Part shown: positions 8,958-17,732 of the stretch, piece by piece
How the letters are laid out: every line of letters begins with the position of its first letter
How positions within the stretch are numbered: position 1 is the first letter of the stretch
NCBI RefSeq assembly: GCF_000332455.1
Contig: NZ_AOGY02000072.1
Coordinates: 141,501-205,500, forward strand
Source: Leptospira vanthielii serovar Holland str. Waz Holland = ATCC 700522
GTDB taxonomy: Bacteria; Spirochaetota; Leptospiria; Leptospirales; Leptospiraceae
Length of the DNA: 64,000 nt
Reading direction: 5' to 3'
The notes under the pieces: generated by a model
Told to the model about the DNA's origin: nothing
The model's input: the letters and a program-made list of their open reading frames with translations, nothing else
The model's database searches: none
Made by a program: the position numbers and the translations under genes

Positions 8958-10280
8958 GTGTCGAATGGAAGCAAGGTGAGTTCCTCCTACTTCAAAATTA
9001 TCGGCAAAAATCCTCTCCACGGGACAGTTGTTCCCCAAGGAAATAAAAATGAAGCATTACCGCTTCTCGGAGCTCTCCTTCTTTGGGAAGGAGACGTCAT
9101 TCTGGAAAACCTTCCAGAAATTGCCGATGTTCTCAAACTCATGGAAGTCCTCCGCCAAATTGGTGTGGAAATCTCTGCCCTCGATACAAAAGGATCATAC
9201 CTCTTTCAGAAAAAAAATCCAGTGAAATCGGATCTTCCTTACGAACTTTGTTCCCAACTCCGAGGAGCTGTGACACTGGCCGGTCCTATCCTTGCTCGCA
9301 CAGGTAGAGTTTTCCTTCCTAAACCTGGTGGGGACAAAATTGGCCGTCGGCGTATGGACACCCACTTACTTGCATTAGAAGCACTGGGTGCCAAAATCGA
9401 AGTTTTTCCAGACGGATATATGATCACTGCAGATCGTTTGGTGGGAAAAGACATCCTTCTAGATGAGGCCTCTGTCACTGCTACAGAAAACGCAGTAATG
9501 GCAGCTGTGTATGCAGAAGGTGTCACCACCATCCGTAACGCCGCCTCCGAACCACATGTACAAGGTCTCTGCCGTTTTTTAATCGGCGCTGGTGCCAACA
9601 TTGAAGGTGTCGGTACAAACCAGCTAACGATCACAGGTGTCAGCAAACTTTCTTCCCCACTGGGTGGACTCAAACATAGAATTGGTTCCGACTACTTAGA
9701 AATTGGATCTTTTATTAGCCTTGCTGCCGTCACTGGGGGAGAAATCCACATTACGGATGTTAATCCCGAGGACATCCGAATGATTCGGATGGTTTATTCT
9801 CGACTGGGCATCGAAGTAAGGCCGACAGAAAATGGAATCCTTGTTCCTGCCGACCAAAAGATGGAAATCATCCCCGACTATCATGGTGCCACGCCAAAAA
9901 TTGATGATGCTCCTTGGCCTGGATTTCCAGCAGATATGACTTCTGTGGCTCTTGTCACAGCGACTCAGTGCAAAGGGACAGTCCTTATCCACGAAAAACT
10001 TTTTGAATCCAGACTCTTCTTTGTAGACAACATCATTGCTATGGGAGCCCAAATCATTCTCTGTGACCCCCATAGAGCCATTGTAATTGGTGCCAATCGT
10101 TTGTATGGCCAAAGGGTAGCAAGCCCCGATATTCGAGCCGGGATGGCAATGATCATTGCTGCCCTCTGTGCCGAAGGCCAAAGCGAAATTCATAACATAG
10201 TTCAGATTGATAGAGGTTTTGAATCGATTGATACCCGTTTACGTTCCTTGGGTGCTCAGATCGAAAGAGTCTCCGATTAG
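8958..10280 (+). CDS. murA: UDP-N-acetylglucosamine 1-carboxyvinyltransferase MurA (Asp variant)
   Basis: First committed enzyme of peptidoglycan synthesis: transfers enolpyruvate from phosphoenolpyruvate to UDP-GlcNAc in the cytoplasm. Length (440) fits the family. Seen: [13 protein letters not shown] (the Lys-Asn pair binding substrate), the active-site loop [24 protein letters not shown], and a C-terminal [13 protein letters not shown]. The loop residue equivalent to Cys115 of E. coli is Asp126 (codon 9333-9335), the change known to make MurA insensitive to fosfomycin. GTG at 8958 is the longest start; a GTG at 8976 (giving [10 protein letters not shown]) has a GGAAG upstream and may be the true one. 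The next gene starts on the base after its stop, so the two are probably cotranscribed. Confidence 0.93.
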   Translation: MSNGSKVSSSYFKIIGKNPLHGTVVPQGNKNEALPLLGALLLWEGDVILENLPEIADVLKLMEVLRQIGVEISALDTKGSYLFQKKNPVKSDLPYELCSQLRGAVTLAGPILARTGRVFLPKPGGDKIGRRRMDTHLLALEALGAKIEVFPDGYMITADRLVGKDILLDEASVTATENAVMAAVYAEGVTTIRNAASEPHVQGLCRFLIGAGANIEGVGTNQLTITGVSKLSSPLGGLKHRIGSDYLEIGSFISLAAVTGGEIHITDVNPEDIRMIRMVYSRLGIEVRPTENGILVPADQKMEIIPDYHGATPKIDDAPWPGFPADMTSVALVTATQCKGTVLIHEKLFESRLFFVDNIIAMGAQIILCDPHRAIVIGANRLYGQRVASPDIRAGMAMIIAALCAEGQSEIHNIVQIDRGFESIDTRLRSLGAQIERVSD

Positions 10281-10955
10281 ATGAAACGAAAGGATCTTTT
10301 CCGAGAAGGTTTTAAGTCTGTCTTTCAATTTACCTTTACGAAAGCAGATGAACTGACAGAAGCCATAAAAGAAGTTTGGGAAGACGAAAAAACTCCCAAA
10401 CCGAAGCCCTCCCATAAATCCAAACGACCATCTGACAAAGAAAAGTCGGTAAATAAACAAACAACTGTCCGGAAACGTAAAACAAGGATGTTCCAGACTT
10501 TGTCCCAACCTCCTGGTGCTTCTCCCGATTTTTATTCTCTTTGTACTGGATGTAACGAATGTATTTTTTCTTGCCCTTACGCCGTCCTATTCCCTGTCAC
10601 AATACCGGAATCAGGAAAAATATTTCCCCATTTAGATCCCAATGCAAAGGCCTGCCATCTCTGTACTGACTGGCCTTGTATTAGTGTTTGTCCTGAACAG
10701 GCACTTCTACCGTACGAACTGTCCGGAGAAAAACCAAATTTTGGTAAGGCGAAAGCCATCACAGAACATTGTATTAACGAAAAAACCGGTGAATCGACTT
10801 GTAATGTTTGTTTTGTTACCTGTCCTATTGAAAAAACAGTCAAATTTAAAGGGAATTTGCCAGTTTTTACATCATCCTCATGTACAGGATGTGGACTTTG
10901 TGTTGAATCATGCCCTAGTTTTCCCAAAGCAATTCAAATCAAATTCAAAAAATAA
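10281..10955 (+). CDS. Polyferredoxin-like [4Fe-4S] protein
   Basis: A 224-residue cytoplasmic protein. Residues 1-75 are lysine-rich and charged with no recognised domain. The rest has four cysteine clusters: CTGCNECIFSCPYA, CHLCTDWPCISVCP, CNVCFVTCPIEK and CTGCGLCVESCPS. The first and last match full CxxCxxCxxxCP ferredoxin signatures, the middle two match the irregular pattern of NapF/NapG-type electron carriers. The protein should carry three or four iron-sulfur clusters and pass electrons to an unknown partner; no nitrate reductase or other redox enzyme lies nearby. The ATG directly follows the murA TAG with no gap, which implies coupled translation, although no functional link between the two is known. 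Confidence 0.75.
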   Translation: MKRKDLFREGFKSVFQFTFTKADELTEAIKEVWEDEKTPKPKPSHKSKRPSDKEKSVNKQTTVRKRKTRMFQTLSQPPGASPDFYSLCTGCNECIFSCPYAVLFPVTIPESGKIFPHLDPNAKACHLCTDWPCISVCPEQALLPYELSGEKPNFGKAKAITEHCINEKTGESTCNVCFVTCPIEKTVKFKGNLPVFTSSSCTGCGLCVESCPSFPKAIQIKFKK

Positions 10956-11062
10956 TAACGATCACCTATCAATCGTTTTAGAAAACAAAATCGTCGCAAA
11001 ACATCAAAAAATTGTTATTCGGTGAAAAAAATATCTTGAATTTTTCAGAGAGCAGAGAGATA

Positions 11063-11080
11063 CCCTTGTTAGGGCAAGGG
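11063..11080. promoter_or_regulatory. Hairpin in the leader of the zinc-ribbon gene
   Basis: CCCTTG, loop TTAGGG, CAAGGG is a perfect six-base-pair stem in the 179-base gap before the small zinc-ribbon gene, and it is directly followed by the odd palindrome GGGAATTTCCC sharing its last bases, so two alternative folds are possible. There is no T-run after it. A TTGAAT element near 11036 might be a -35 box but I see no good -10. Role unknown; a leader structure is a guess. Confidence 0.25.
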
Positions 11081-11134
11081 AATTTCCCTCGTCAAAAAAA
11101 AGATAAAATCTAGATTTAAAGGAAAAAGAAAGCT

Positions 11135-11449
11135 ATGGAACCACAAAAAGTAGGCCCAGGACAGATCGACAAAATTGCAGAGGATTTGAAAAAAGATCCT
11201 GAAAAATCCATTGGAAATTACCTTTTCAAAGGTTTCAGAATTCAAATCTCTAAATACAAAGCTTCCGGAGCAGAAAGAGTACAACAACTCTACAAAAGAA
11301 GAAGAGCTCAAGGTCTTTGCATCGTTTGTGGAACTAAAGTAACTCGTAAAAACCCGGTAACAGGAATCCTTTACAGACTTTGTGACACACACAGAGCTGA
11401 AATTGACCAAAAAAACAAAGAAAAAGCAAAAGCTAAAAAAGGTAAATAA
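11135..11449 (+). CDS. Small basic protein with a treble-clef zinc-ribbon-like motif
   Basis: A 104-residue, strongly basic protein without signal peptide. Residues ~65-92 contain CIVCGTKV, a short basic hairpin (TRKNPVTGILY) and RLCDTHR, a C-x2-C ... C-x2-H arrangement suited to bind one zinc ion; the tail is lysine-rich. The size, charge and zinc motif suggest binding to nucleic acid or the ribosome, but no family was recognised. Its ATG follows the purine-rich run AAAGGAAAAAGAAAG, a plausible ribosome binding site. It has its own long leader and a terminator just behind it, so it is probably monocistronic and perhaps highly expressed. Confidence 0.7.
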   Translation: MEPQKVGPGQIDKIAEDLKKDPEKSIGNYLFKGFRIQISKYKASGAERVQQLYKRRRAQGLCIVCGTKVTRKNPVTGILYRLCDTHRAEIDQKNKEKAKAKKGK

Positions 11450-11476
11450 ACCTTTCATCGCATTTTTCTAACTAAG

Positions 11477-11499
11477 AGGGGGCCTTGGTCCCCTTTTTT
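11477..11499 (+). terminator. Rho-independent terminator
   Basis: Stem AGGGGGC, tetraloop CTTG, GTCCCCT (one G-T pair), immediately followed by six T residues. It lies 28 bases after the stop codon of the small zinc-ribbon gene and should end that transcript. Confidence 0.8.
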
Positions 11500-11535
11500 G
11501 TTTACAGACCACTCCTACCGCTTATCCTTTTTGTC

Positions 11536-12366
11536 ATGAAGTTCCTCCTACCAATTTTAGCTCTTACCCTTATCGGATGTTCTCAAATGATCTGGCGCCA
11601 CGCACAATTGGCAGAAGAAGTCTCACCGAGTAATGACCCCAACTTCAATTTAATTCTTACGGTTGAATATGAAGAAAAAGATTCCTGGAATCCAATGAAC
11701 GGAACTACGGACAAAAAAAATTATAAAAGTAAAATCAAATTGGTAAAAAATGCACCCACAGGCGGAAAGTCTGTGAAGGAATGGGACCTACCTTCTTGGT
11801 CACTCGGTGATGGGATTTTTTACCATACGAGCACTTCCACTTTATTTGTGTTATATGGAAAGGATGATGAGTATGGGACTTTAAACCAAACTCTCTCTTT
11901 GTATCCAGAAACTGGAGGTGCCTTTTCTTATCCAGCCACTCCCGAAAAACGTATTATCTTTCAAATGGCACCATCCCCTAACGGTAACTTGGTGGCACTT
12001 GTCACTGCAAATCCTACGGCGGAAGGGGAATTTTCCGAATTTGAATTGAATGTCATCCAACTCTCCGACAAAAAAATCCAAAGTTATCCCATCAATTTCT
12101 GGACGGCCCTCCCTCTTTACGGAATTCGCTGGGCAGAGGATGGAAAAAAACTCTATCTCCGAACCCCAGACCGCATTTTGGTTTGGGCTGGATCAGAGAT
12201 TCAGGAAACCAAATCCTTTCCCGATTGTTTCACTGTCTCCACAAACTTCGGTAAATGGGCATACGAATCGGCGAGTGTCAGCGATGGTGGAAATGTAGTT
12301 CTTGGGAAAAAATTACCACCCCCCCGCCAAATCTCCAATATCGACAATATCAAACTCTGTCGTTAA
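11536..12366 (+). CDS. Lipoprotein of unknown function with beta-propeller-like repeats
   Basis: A 276-residue lipoprotein: MKFLLPILALTLIGC is a typical signal peptide and lipobox. The frame is open from 11485 but the ATG at 11536 gives the correct signal peptide, and the earlier codons overlap the terminator of the previous gene. The mature part contains several blocks of the form strand-G-(D/E)-strand (GDGIFYHTSTSTLFVLYGKDD, PSPNGNLVALVTA, RWAEDGKKLYLRTPDRILVW), which resemble WD40/TolB-like propeller blades. No family was identified. It lies upstream of fliI on the same strand with 74 bases between and no visible terminator, so it may be cotranscribed with it. Confidence 0.65.
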   Translation: MKFLLPILALTLIGCSQMIWRHAQLAEEVSPSNDPNFNLILTVEYEEKDSWNPMNGTTDKKNYKSKIKLVKNAPTGGKSVKEWDLPSWSLGDGIFYHTSTSTLFVLYGKDDEYGTLNQTLSLYPETGGAFSYPATPEKRIIFQMAPSPNGNLVALVTANPTAEGEFSEFELNVIQLSDKKIQSYPINFWTALPLYGIRWAEDGKKLYLRTPDRILVWAGSEIQETKSFPDCFTVSTNFGKWAYESASVSDGGNVVLGKKLPPPRQISNIDNIKLCR

Positions 12367-12440
12367 GGAGCCAACCAATCTAGACCTCTCAATTCGCTTG
12401 ATTTAATTATGTCACATGATTGGATGAGTGAAAAGCCCCC

Positions 12441-13805
12441 ATGATTGAAAAGAAATTTACGGAACATATCGATGCCATTTCCAAGTACCTGAATGTCGTC
12501 GAAAAAATTGAACCCATTCGCAAAAGTGGGGTCGTTGTATCCGTGGTAGGCAATGTCATTTACTCCCAAGGACCTCCCGATTCCAAGGTGGGAGAAATTT
12601 TAGAAGTCGAACGTGGTTCGGACAGAGGATACCTCGCTTGTGTCCTTGTGGGTTTTAAAGACCATCTCTACACCTTAATGCCATTAGGTGACACCCAACA
12701 GATATTTCCTCATGCTTTTGTATTTTCTTCCGGTAGACAAATCACTCTGAATGCGGGTCCAGAACTTTTAGGACGAGTGTTAAACGGTCTTGGCAAACCC
12801 ATCGATAACAAAGGGATTCTCATTACCAAAGAAGAAAGACCTTCCGAACCTCGGTTCTTAAATCCACTCGATCGTCCACCAATCACAGATATTCTGGAAA
12901 CAGGAGTTCGGGCCATTGATGGAATGTTGACTGTGGGACGTGGCCAAAGGATCGGAATTTTTTCTGGATCCGGTGTGGGTAAATCAAGTTTACTCGGAAT
13001 GATCGCTCGTTATACGAACGCTGATGTGAACGTGGTAGCTCTCATTGGGGAAAGGGGTCGCGAGGTAAATGAATTTTTACACGTAGAACTTGGAAAAGAA
13101 GCCTTGGCAAAATCTGTTGTGTTTGTGGCAACATCAGACTCTTCCAAAATGGAACAAGTCAGTTGCGCCAATTTAGCTTGTTCTGCTGCCGAATACTTCA
13201 GAGAAAAAGGAATGTCCGTAAATTTGTATATGGACTCTCTCACTCGTTATGCGGAAGCCCTCCGAGAACTTTCCATCGGGGAACCGGTGGTTACCAAAGG
13301 TTATGCCTCCAGTGTTTTTAGCAAAATGGCAAAACTTGTAGAAAGAGCCGGTACTTCACATAACGGTGGTTCAATTACCGGTTTTTATACAGTATTAACT
13401 GATGCAGAAGATGATATGGATGATATTGTGGCAGATAAAGTGCGCGGGTTCATTGACGGCCATATTGTTCTTACAAGAAAACTTGCCGAACAAAGTCACT
13501 ATCCTGCGATTGATGTACCCGCTTCCCTTTCTAGGCTTATGCAAAAGATTGTGAACGAAGACCACTATATGCGTGCCTCCATAGTCAGAGAATTGATTTC
13601 CAAATATAAAAACTCAGAAGATATCATATTACTCAATGCTTATGTTCGTGGTGCCGATGAAAAAGTGGACATGGCCATAGATAAAAAATCTCAAATTGAT
13701 GATTATCTGAAACAAAGGATTGAAGAAAAGTCTAGTTACAACGATTCAACAAACAGACTCACAAAAATTTTACAATCTGCAACTCGTACTGAGGACGATT
13801 TCTAA
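12441..13805 (+). CDS. fliI: Flagellum-specific ATP synthase FliI
   Basis: ATPase of the flagellar type III export apparatus, working with FliH and FliJ at the cytoplasmic base of the motor. Seen: the F1-like N-terminal barrel, Walker A GSGVGKSS (residues ~175-183), GERGREVNEF, a Walker B-type strand VNLYMDSLTRYAEALRE, and the FliI/InvC-type stretch GSITGFYTVLTDAEDDMDDI with RGFIDGHIVLTR. The length of 454 is normal. Neither fliF, fliG nor fliH is upstream; a lipoprotein gene is. fliJ, normally next, is separated by an opposite-strand sensor gene of about 3.1 kb. No clear terminator was seen in 13806-13903, where the two convergent genes meet. Confidence 0.95.
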   Translation: MIEKKFTEHIDAISKYLNVVEKIEPIRKSGVVVSVVGNVIYSQGPPDSKVGEILEVERGSDRGYLACVLVGFKDHLYTLMPLGDTQQIFPHAFVFSSGRQITLNAGPELLGRVLNGLGKPIDNKGILITKEERPSEPRFLNPLDRPPITDILETGVRAIDGMLTVGRGQRIGIFSGSGVGKSSLLGMIARYTNADVNVVALIGERGREVNEFLHVELGKEALAKSVVFVATSDSSKMEQVSCANLACSAAEYFREKGMSVNLYMDSLTRYAEALRELSIGEPVVTKGYASSVFSKMAKLVERAGTSHNGGSITGFYTVLTDAEDDMDDIVADKVRGFIDGHIVLTRKLAEQSHYPAIDVPASLSRLMQKIVNEDHYMRASIVRELISKYKNSEDIILLNAYVRGADEKVDMAIDKKSQIDDYLKQRIEEKSSYNDSTNRLTKILQSATRTEDDF

Positions 13806-13903
13806 CTGATTTCTAGAGATAGGACCTAATTCCGAACAGACACAATTCCAATCTCAAACTACCTATAAACTGTATCTAAATTCAAACTAAACTGATCGGG
13901 ATT

Positions 13904-16900
13904 CTATTCAATCTCTAAAATCACTAGAGTCACATCATCATCTGGAGAACGATTTCCCGTAAATTCTTTGATTCTTTCGAGTAACAAACGTTTGGATTCG
14001 GAAATCGGATACCCGCTGTACCTATGTACAACACTTTCCCAATTTTCCTGACCAATCATTTCTTTTTCTGCGTTAGTGGCTTCCGTAATCCCGTCTGTAT
14101 ACAAAACAATCCGGTCCCCAGTATGAAGAGAAACTATATCTTCCTGAATATCTAACTCAGGAATCCAACCAATGAGTTTTCCTTGTGGCAAACTGAGTTT
14201 CGATTTGGATTCTCCTCTGCGGTTGATGATCAGAGGTGGGTGGCCGCAGCGTGCATGGATCATTTGTTTTGTTTCTAAATTTATGTAAATATAGGACGCA
14301 GTGAGAAAGGCACCTTTCATTTTTCCAAGTAAGGTGGAGTTGATTTGGGTCATCAGTTGGGCGGGTTCTCTGGACAAACGGATTTGCGTGGAAAAAGCAA
14401 TCTTTAACATCGCAGAGATAAGAGCTGCAGGAATTCCATGCCCCGAAACATCAGCAACCATCACACCTAGTTCCGTCTCCGAAATGGCATGAAAATCAAA
14501 GAAGTCCCCTCCCACACTGTCCATTGGTTCATAATAAAACTCTGTTTTGATACCAACAATATTAGGGGCTTCTTCGGGAAGGATGGAACTTTGGAGTTTT
14601 CTCGCAAGACCCAATTCATTTTGGAAGGCAATGAATTTGTTTTGTTCTTCTACTGCCTTTTTTAAAGTAATTAAGTTCTTAGCACGAGAAATTAACTCTC
14701 GTTTGTCGAAAGGTTTTACTAAATAGTCGTTTCCACCAGCTTCCAAAGAAGCTATGATATCGGTGATTTGGTTTTTAGCGGTCAAAAACAAAATAGGAAG
14801 TTGGTATAAAGAATAAGACTCTCGTAATACAGAACAAACATCGTATCCACTCATTCCTGGCATCATAATGTCGAGTAACATTAGCTCATATGGGCCATCA
14901 TCACGCACCATACGAATGGCATCTCCCCCATTGGATGCCTCATGTACATCACAACCAATCAGTGTTAGGTGATTTTTGAGAACTTGGCGATTGATGGGTT
15001 CATCGTCCACAACAAGAACTTTGATTTTTTCCCCATCATATTCTTCGGTGGTTTCTTCAATGGGTTCAAACTCGGGAGACTCACCACCAAACCATAAGTC
15101 TGATTTTTTGGTTGGAGGTTTTTCCATTGGAATTTCCCCTTCCCTTGCCAGAGGAAGAGTGAATCGGAAAGTAGAACCTTGCCCCTCCGTAGATTCCACC
15201 CATATCGTTCCGCCATGTAATTCCACCAAACGTTTGGAGATCGCAAGACCAAGTCCCGTTCCACCAAACTTACGTGTGGTGGTCGCATCCACTTGTTCAA
15301 AGGACCTAAAAATATCGTTAAATTTATCTTTTGGAATGCCGATTCCCGTATCTTTAATCGAAAGAACCAACATCCTTTCCATAATTTCAGCCGAAACATC
15401 AATCCGGCCTTTTTCTGTAAATTTGATCGCGTTTCCGATGAGATTGAAGAGGATTTGTTGGAGCCTTGCTTCATCTCCTAAAATCGGAGGAAAATCCATA
15501 GGAACATGATTTCGCACCGTTAGATTTTTGGTTACATAGAGTGGACGTGAGATCACAAGAACCAAATCACAAATTTGATGTAGATTTATTGCCTTAAGAT
15601 CCAAATCCAAATCTCTATTTTTCATTTTGGAAAAGTCCAAAATATCATCCACAAGGGAAGAGAGACGTTTTCCAGAACTCACAATCATTCCTAAATTTTG
15701 TCTTTGTTCTTGGTTTAATCTTCCTCCAATCCCATCAAACATAGATTCAGCGATTCCAATAATTCCATTGAGAGGTGTTTTTAATTCGTGAGAGGTATTT
15801 GCTAAAAACTCATCTTTTAGTTTGTCGAGAGCAAGAAGTCTTTTAGAAAGGGTTTCCACTTCTGAAAAAGCACGGCTAAACCGCCTGGAAAGTGTTAATG
15901 ACTGCACTAAAATAAACACAAAAATTCCAATAGGAATCGCTTCCACTGTATACACAATTTGGTAGGCGTTGAGTAAATCAATGAAGGCTGCTGTCACCAC
16001 AGAAATAATCCCAATCGCAAATAACAAACTACTCTCTTTTCGACCTAAAACCGCACGAAACACCCCTTGTAAAATCAAAAGAATTCCCGATAAAAAAACG
16101 ATATGGAAATATCCATTTAACTCTGTATAAACGGGTGTTGGCAAAATCAAAAGAAAACTAATAAAAATTAAGGTGGGAATGAGGAGAAGTCGATCCATCC
16201 AACGCGGATAAAAGTTAGGATAAAATTCACGAAAAAAAGCAAAAAATAGATAAGGTGATAAATAAAAAGTTAGGTATTCAATGCGAAGGCAAAGGTTCCA
16301 ACCGATATAGGGAGATAATTCATTAAACACAAACCTTTCCCCAGTAAATAAAGTGCGTAACGATAAAAGAAGTGCGGCAAACCCAAAAAGCAAATTTCCT
16401 TTATCGGAATGTCTAAAATAAAACAATCCAAAATGGTATAAGGCAATGATAAACACAGCTCCTGCTAAAAACAGAGAGGAAGCTAAGTCTTTTTCATTTT
16501 CTTTAAAGAGTTTGTTCCACTCACCTACGTAAGGCGGCTCCCACATTCCACCCTTGTCATGATGGAAGTTGGAAATTTCCACCAAAAGTTCGTTAGGCCC
16601 TTCCTTCCATGGAAGAGGATAAAATTGAAATTGGTAAGAGGGTCTTGATTCTTCGAGATTTTTGGAAACCACACCGGAGGACCCGAGGAGTTTCCCATTC
16701 CAGTAGACTCGGGATGCAGTAGCTAAATCTACAAGTTTGATTCCGTACACTGTGTCTGGATCTGTGCCCTCTGGCCTTTCCAAAACCAACCGGTAGGTCC
16801 CAAACCCATTCCCGGTCCCAAGTGCTGAATTCCAAATCCCAGGAACTAAAAGTTGGAGTTTGGTCTTTGGCACTTCACCCATTTCTGAAAGGAAGGTATG

Positions 16901-17050
16901 GGGATAAAAATCCCATTCTCCTTCTAAGTGGACTGGATTTCCTTGGCTTTTTCGCACAATCTCGGCCGGGGAAGTCGCAAACAACGGCGGTGCCATAAGA
17001 AAAAAAAGTACAGAGGCCGAAACCAAGAGATGTAAGTGTTTATAGGACAA
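13904..17050 (-). CDS. 7TMR-DISM hybrid histidine kinase with receiver and PP2C (SpoIIE) phosphatase
   Basis: A 1048-residue membrane signalling protein. In order: signal peptide (1-25), an extracellular DISMED2-like jelly-roll domain (~30-185, LEGEWDFYP, VYWNGKLLGSSG, LLVEISN), seven membrane helices (~190-395), HisKA with phospho-acceptor in ANTSHELKTPLNG, HATPase (DTGIGIP, GGTGLGLAISKRLVELHGG), a receiver with KVLVVDDEP, LLLDIMMPGMSG, FLTAKN and LVKPFD, then a PP2C/SpoIIE phosphatase (LQSSILPEEAP, SVGGDFFDF, VADVSGHGIPAAL, RCGHPPL, LYTDGITEA, SPDDDVTLVI). All catalytic residues appear present. It should couple an outside signal through phosphotransfer to dephosphorylation, typically of an anti-sigma-factor antagonist, but no such partner is in this window. 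The start is TTG at 17050, without a clear Shine-Dalgarno. Confidence 0.88.
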   Translation of the reverse strand: MSYKHLHLLVSASVLFFLMAPPLFATSPAEIVRKSQGNPVHLEGEWDFYPHTFLSEMGEVPKTKLQLLVPGIWNSALGTGNGFGTYRLVLERPEGTDPDTVYGIKLVDLATASRVYWNGKLLGSSGVVSKNLEESRPSYQFQFYPLPWKEGPNELLVEISNFHHDKGGMWEPPYVGEWNKLFKENEKDLASSLFLAGAVFIIALYHFGLFYFRHSDKGNLLFGFAALLLSLRTLFTGERFVFNELSPYIGWNLCLRIEYLTFYLSPYLFFAFFREFYPNFYPRWMDRLLLIPTLIFISFLLILPTPVYTELNGYFHIVFLSGILLILQGVFRAVLGRKESSLLFAIGIISVVTAAFIDLLNAYQIVYTVEAIPIGIFVFILVQSLTLSRRFSRAFSEVETLSKRLLALDKLKDEFLANTSHELKTPLNGIIGIAESMFDGIGGRLNQEQRQNLGMIVSSGKRLSSLVDDILDFSKMKNRDLDLDLKAINLHQICDLVLVISRPLYVTKNLTVRNHVPMDFPPILGDEARLQQILFNLIGNAIKFTEKGRIDVSAEIMERMLVLSIKDTGIGIPKDKFNDIFRSFEQVDATTTRKFGGTGLGLAISKRLVELHGGTIWVESTEGQGSTFRFTLPLAREGEIPMEKPPTKKSDLWFGGESPEFEPIEETTEEYDGEKIKVLVVDDEPINRQVLKNHLTLIGCDVHEASNGGDAIRMVRDDGPYELMLLDIMMPGMSGYDVCSVLRESYSLYQLPILFLTAKNQITDIIASLEAGGNDYLVKPFDKRELISRAKNLITLKKAVEEQNKFIAFQNELGLARKLQSSILPEEAPNIVGIKTEFYYEPMDSVGGDFFDFHAISETELGVMVADVSGHGIPAALISAMLKIAFSTQIRLSREPAQLMTQINSTLLGKMKGAFLTASYIYINLETKQMIHARCGHPPLIINRRGESKSKLSLPQGKLIGWIPELDIQEDIVSLHTGDRIVLYTDGITEATNAEKEMIGQENWESVVHRYSGYPISESKRLLLERIKEFTGNRSPDDDVTLVILEIE

Positions 17051-17059
17051 TATTGCAAG

Positions 17060-17091
17060 TTTTACTCATTTTTTTAAAAATACGAGTAAAA
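17060..17091. promoter_or_regulatory. Long inverted repeat between the sensor gene and fliJ
   Basis: TTTTACTC at 17060-17067 and GAGTAAAA at 17084-17091 form perfect 8-base arms; inside them TTTTT and AAAAA can also pair. A further GAGTAC follows at 17094. The repeat sits in the 82-base gap between the divergent sensor gene and fliJ, so it may be a shared operator. It is too AT-rich to exclude chance. Confidence 0.35.
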
Positions 17092-17132
17092 AAGAGTACA
17101 AAAATTATTCAGAACCGAAGAAATAGACAGGT

Positions 17133-17732
17133 GTGAAACGATTTCGTTTTAGTTTAGAGACAGTTCTCAAATTACGAGGTTGGCGGGAAGAAGAAGAAAT
17201 CCGCAGGCTCTCTTTGGTTGTCTCCAAACTCAATTCCCTCATTGGCGAAAAAGATTCCAATGAAAGGGAAATTGAATCTTCTTACGAAGCCATCCTTGCT
17301 TCCTCAAAAGTAGGAACAAGCCTTTCCGATTACCTTTCCATCGAACAATACATCCAGGGCCTAATGCGGCGCAATGAGGAACTAGAAACACGGATCAGAA
17401 CGCAAAATGACGAAGTCAATTTGGTTCGTAAAGATGTGATGCTTGCCCGAATGAATAAAAAGGTGATCGAGGTATTAAAGGACAAACGATTTGCTGAGTG
17501 GAAAAAAAAGCGAAACCGAATGGAACGAAGAGAAGTCGAAGAATTTAATCTTCAACTAAGCAAACAATCATTATTCGATTCGACAGAAAGTTACGGGCCG
17601 GCAAAATCTAAAAAGATTCCAAGAACTTTCAAAATTCTGAACCGAGAGGACGGGGGTGACGAACTCACATCCGACTTCAAATCTCTTCGTGATTTTTATG
17701 AAAAATACTACCTAGGACAAGGGAAATCATAA
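17133..17732 (+). CDS. fliJ: Flagellar export protein FliJ
   Basis: A 199-residue coiled-coil protein, the central stalk/chaperone-escort factor of the flagellar export ATPase. The N-terminus KRFRFSLETVLKLRGWREEEE is the FliJ signature, followed by continuous heptad-like helix with many Glu/Arg/Lys. The start is a GTG at 17133. The C-terminus (residues ~145-199) is longer than in typical 145-residue FliJ and has no recognised motif. Its TAA shares a base with the ATG of flbB (TAATG), so translation is coupled. In Borrelia the order is fliI-flbA(fliJ)-flbB; here the same order is kept but fliI is cut off by an opposite-strand gene. Confidence 0.85.
   Translation: MKRFRFSLETVLKLRGWREEEEIRRLSLVVSKLNSLIGEKDSNEREIESSYEAILASSKVGTSLSDYLSIEQYIQGLMRRNEELETRIRTQNDEVNLVRKDVMLARMNKKVIEVLKDKRFAEWKKKRNRMERREVEEFNLQLSKQSLFDSTESYGPAKSKKIPRTFKILNREDGGDELTSDFKSLRDFYEKYYLGQGKS

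Noticed and set aside
9239..10193. Two long minus-strand frames over murA
   Set aside because: They are antisense to a well-conserved enzyme; both contain unlikely residue runs and no start with a ribosome binding site.
12367..13903. Search for fliH near fliI
   Set aside because: The upstream gene is a lipoprotein and the gap before fliI is only 74 bases; no FliH-like coiled coil is present.
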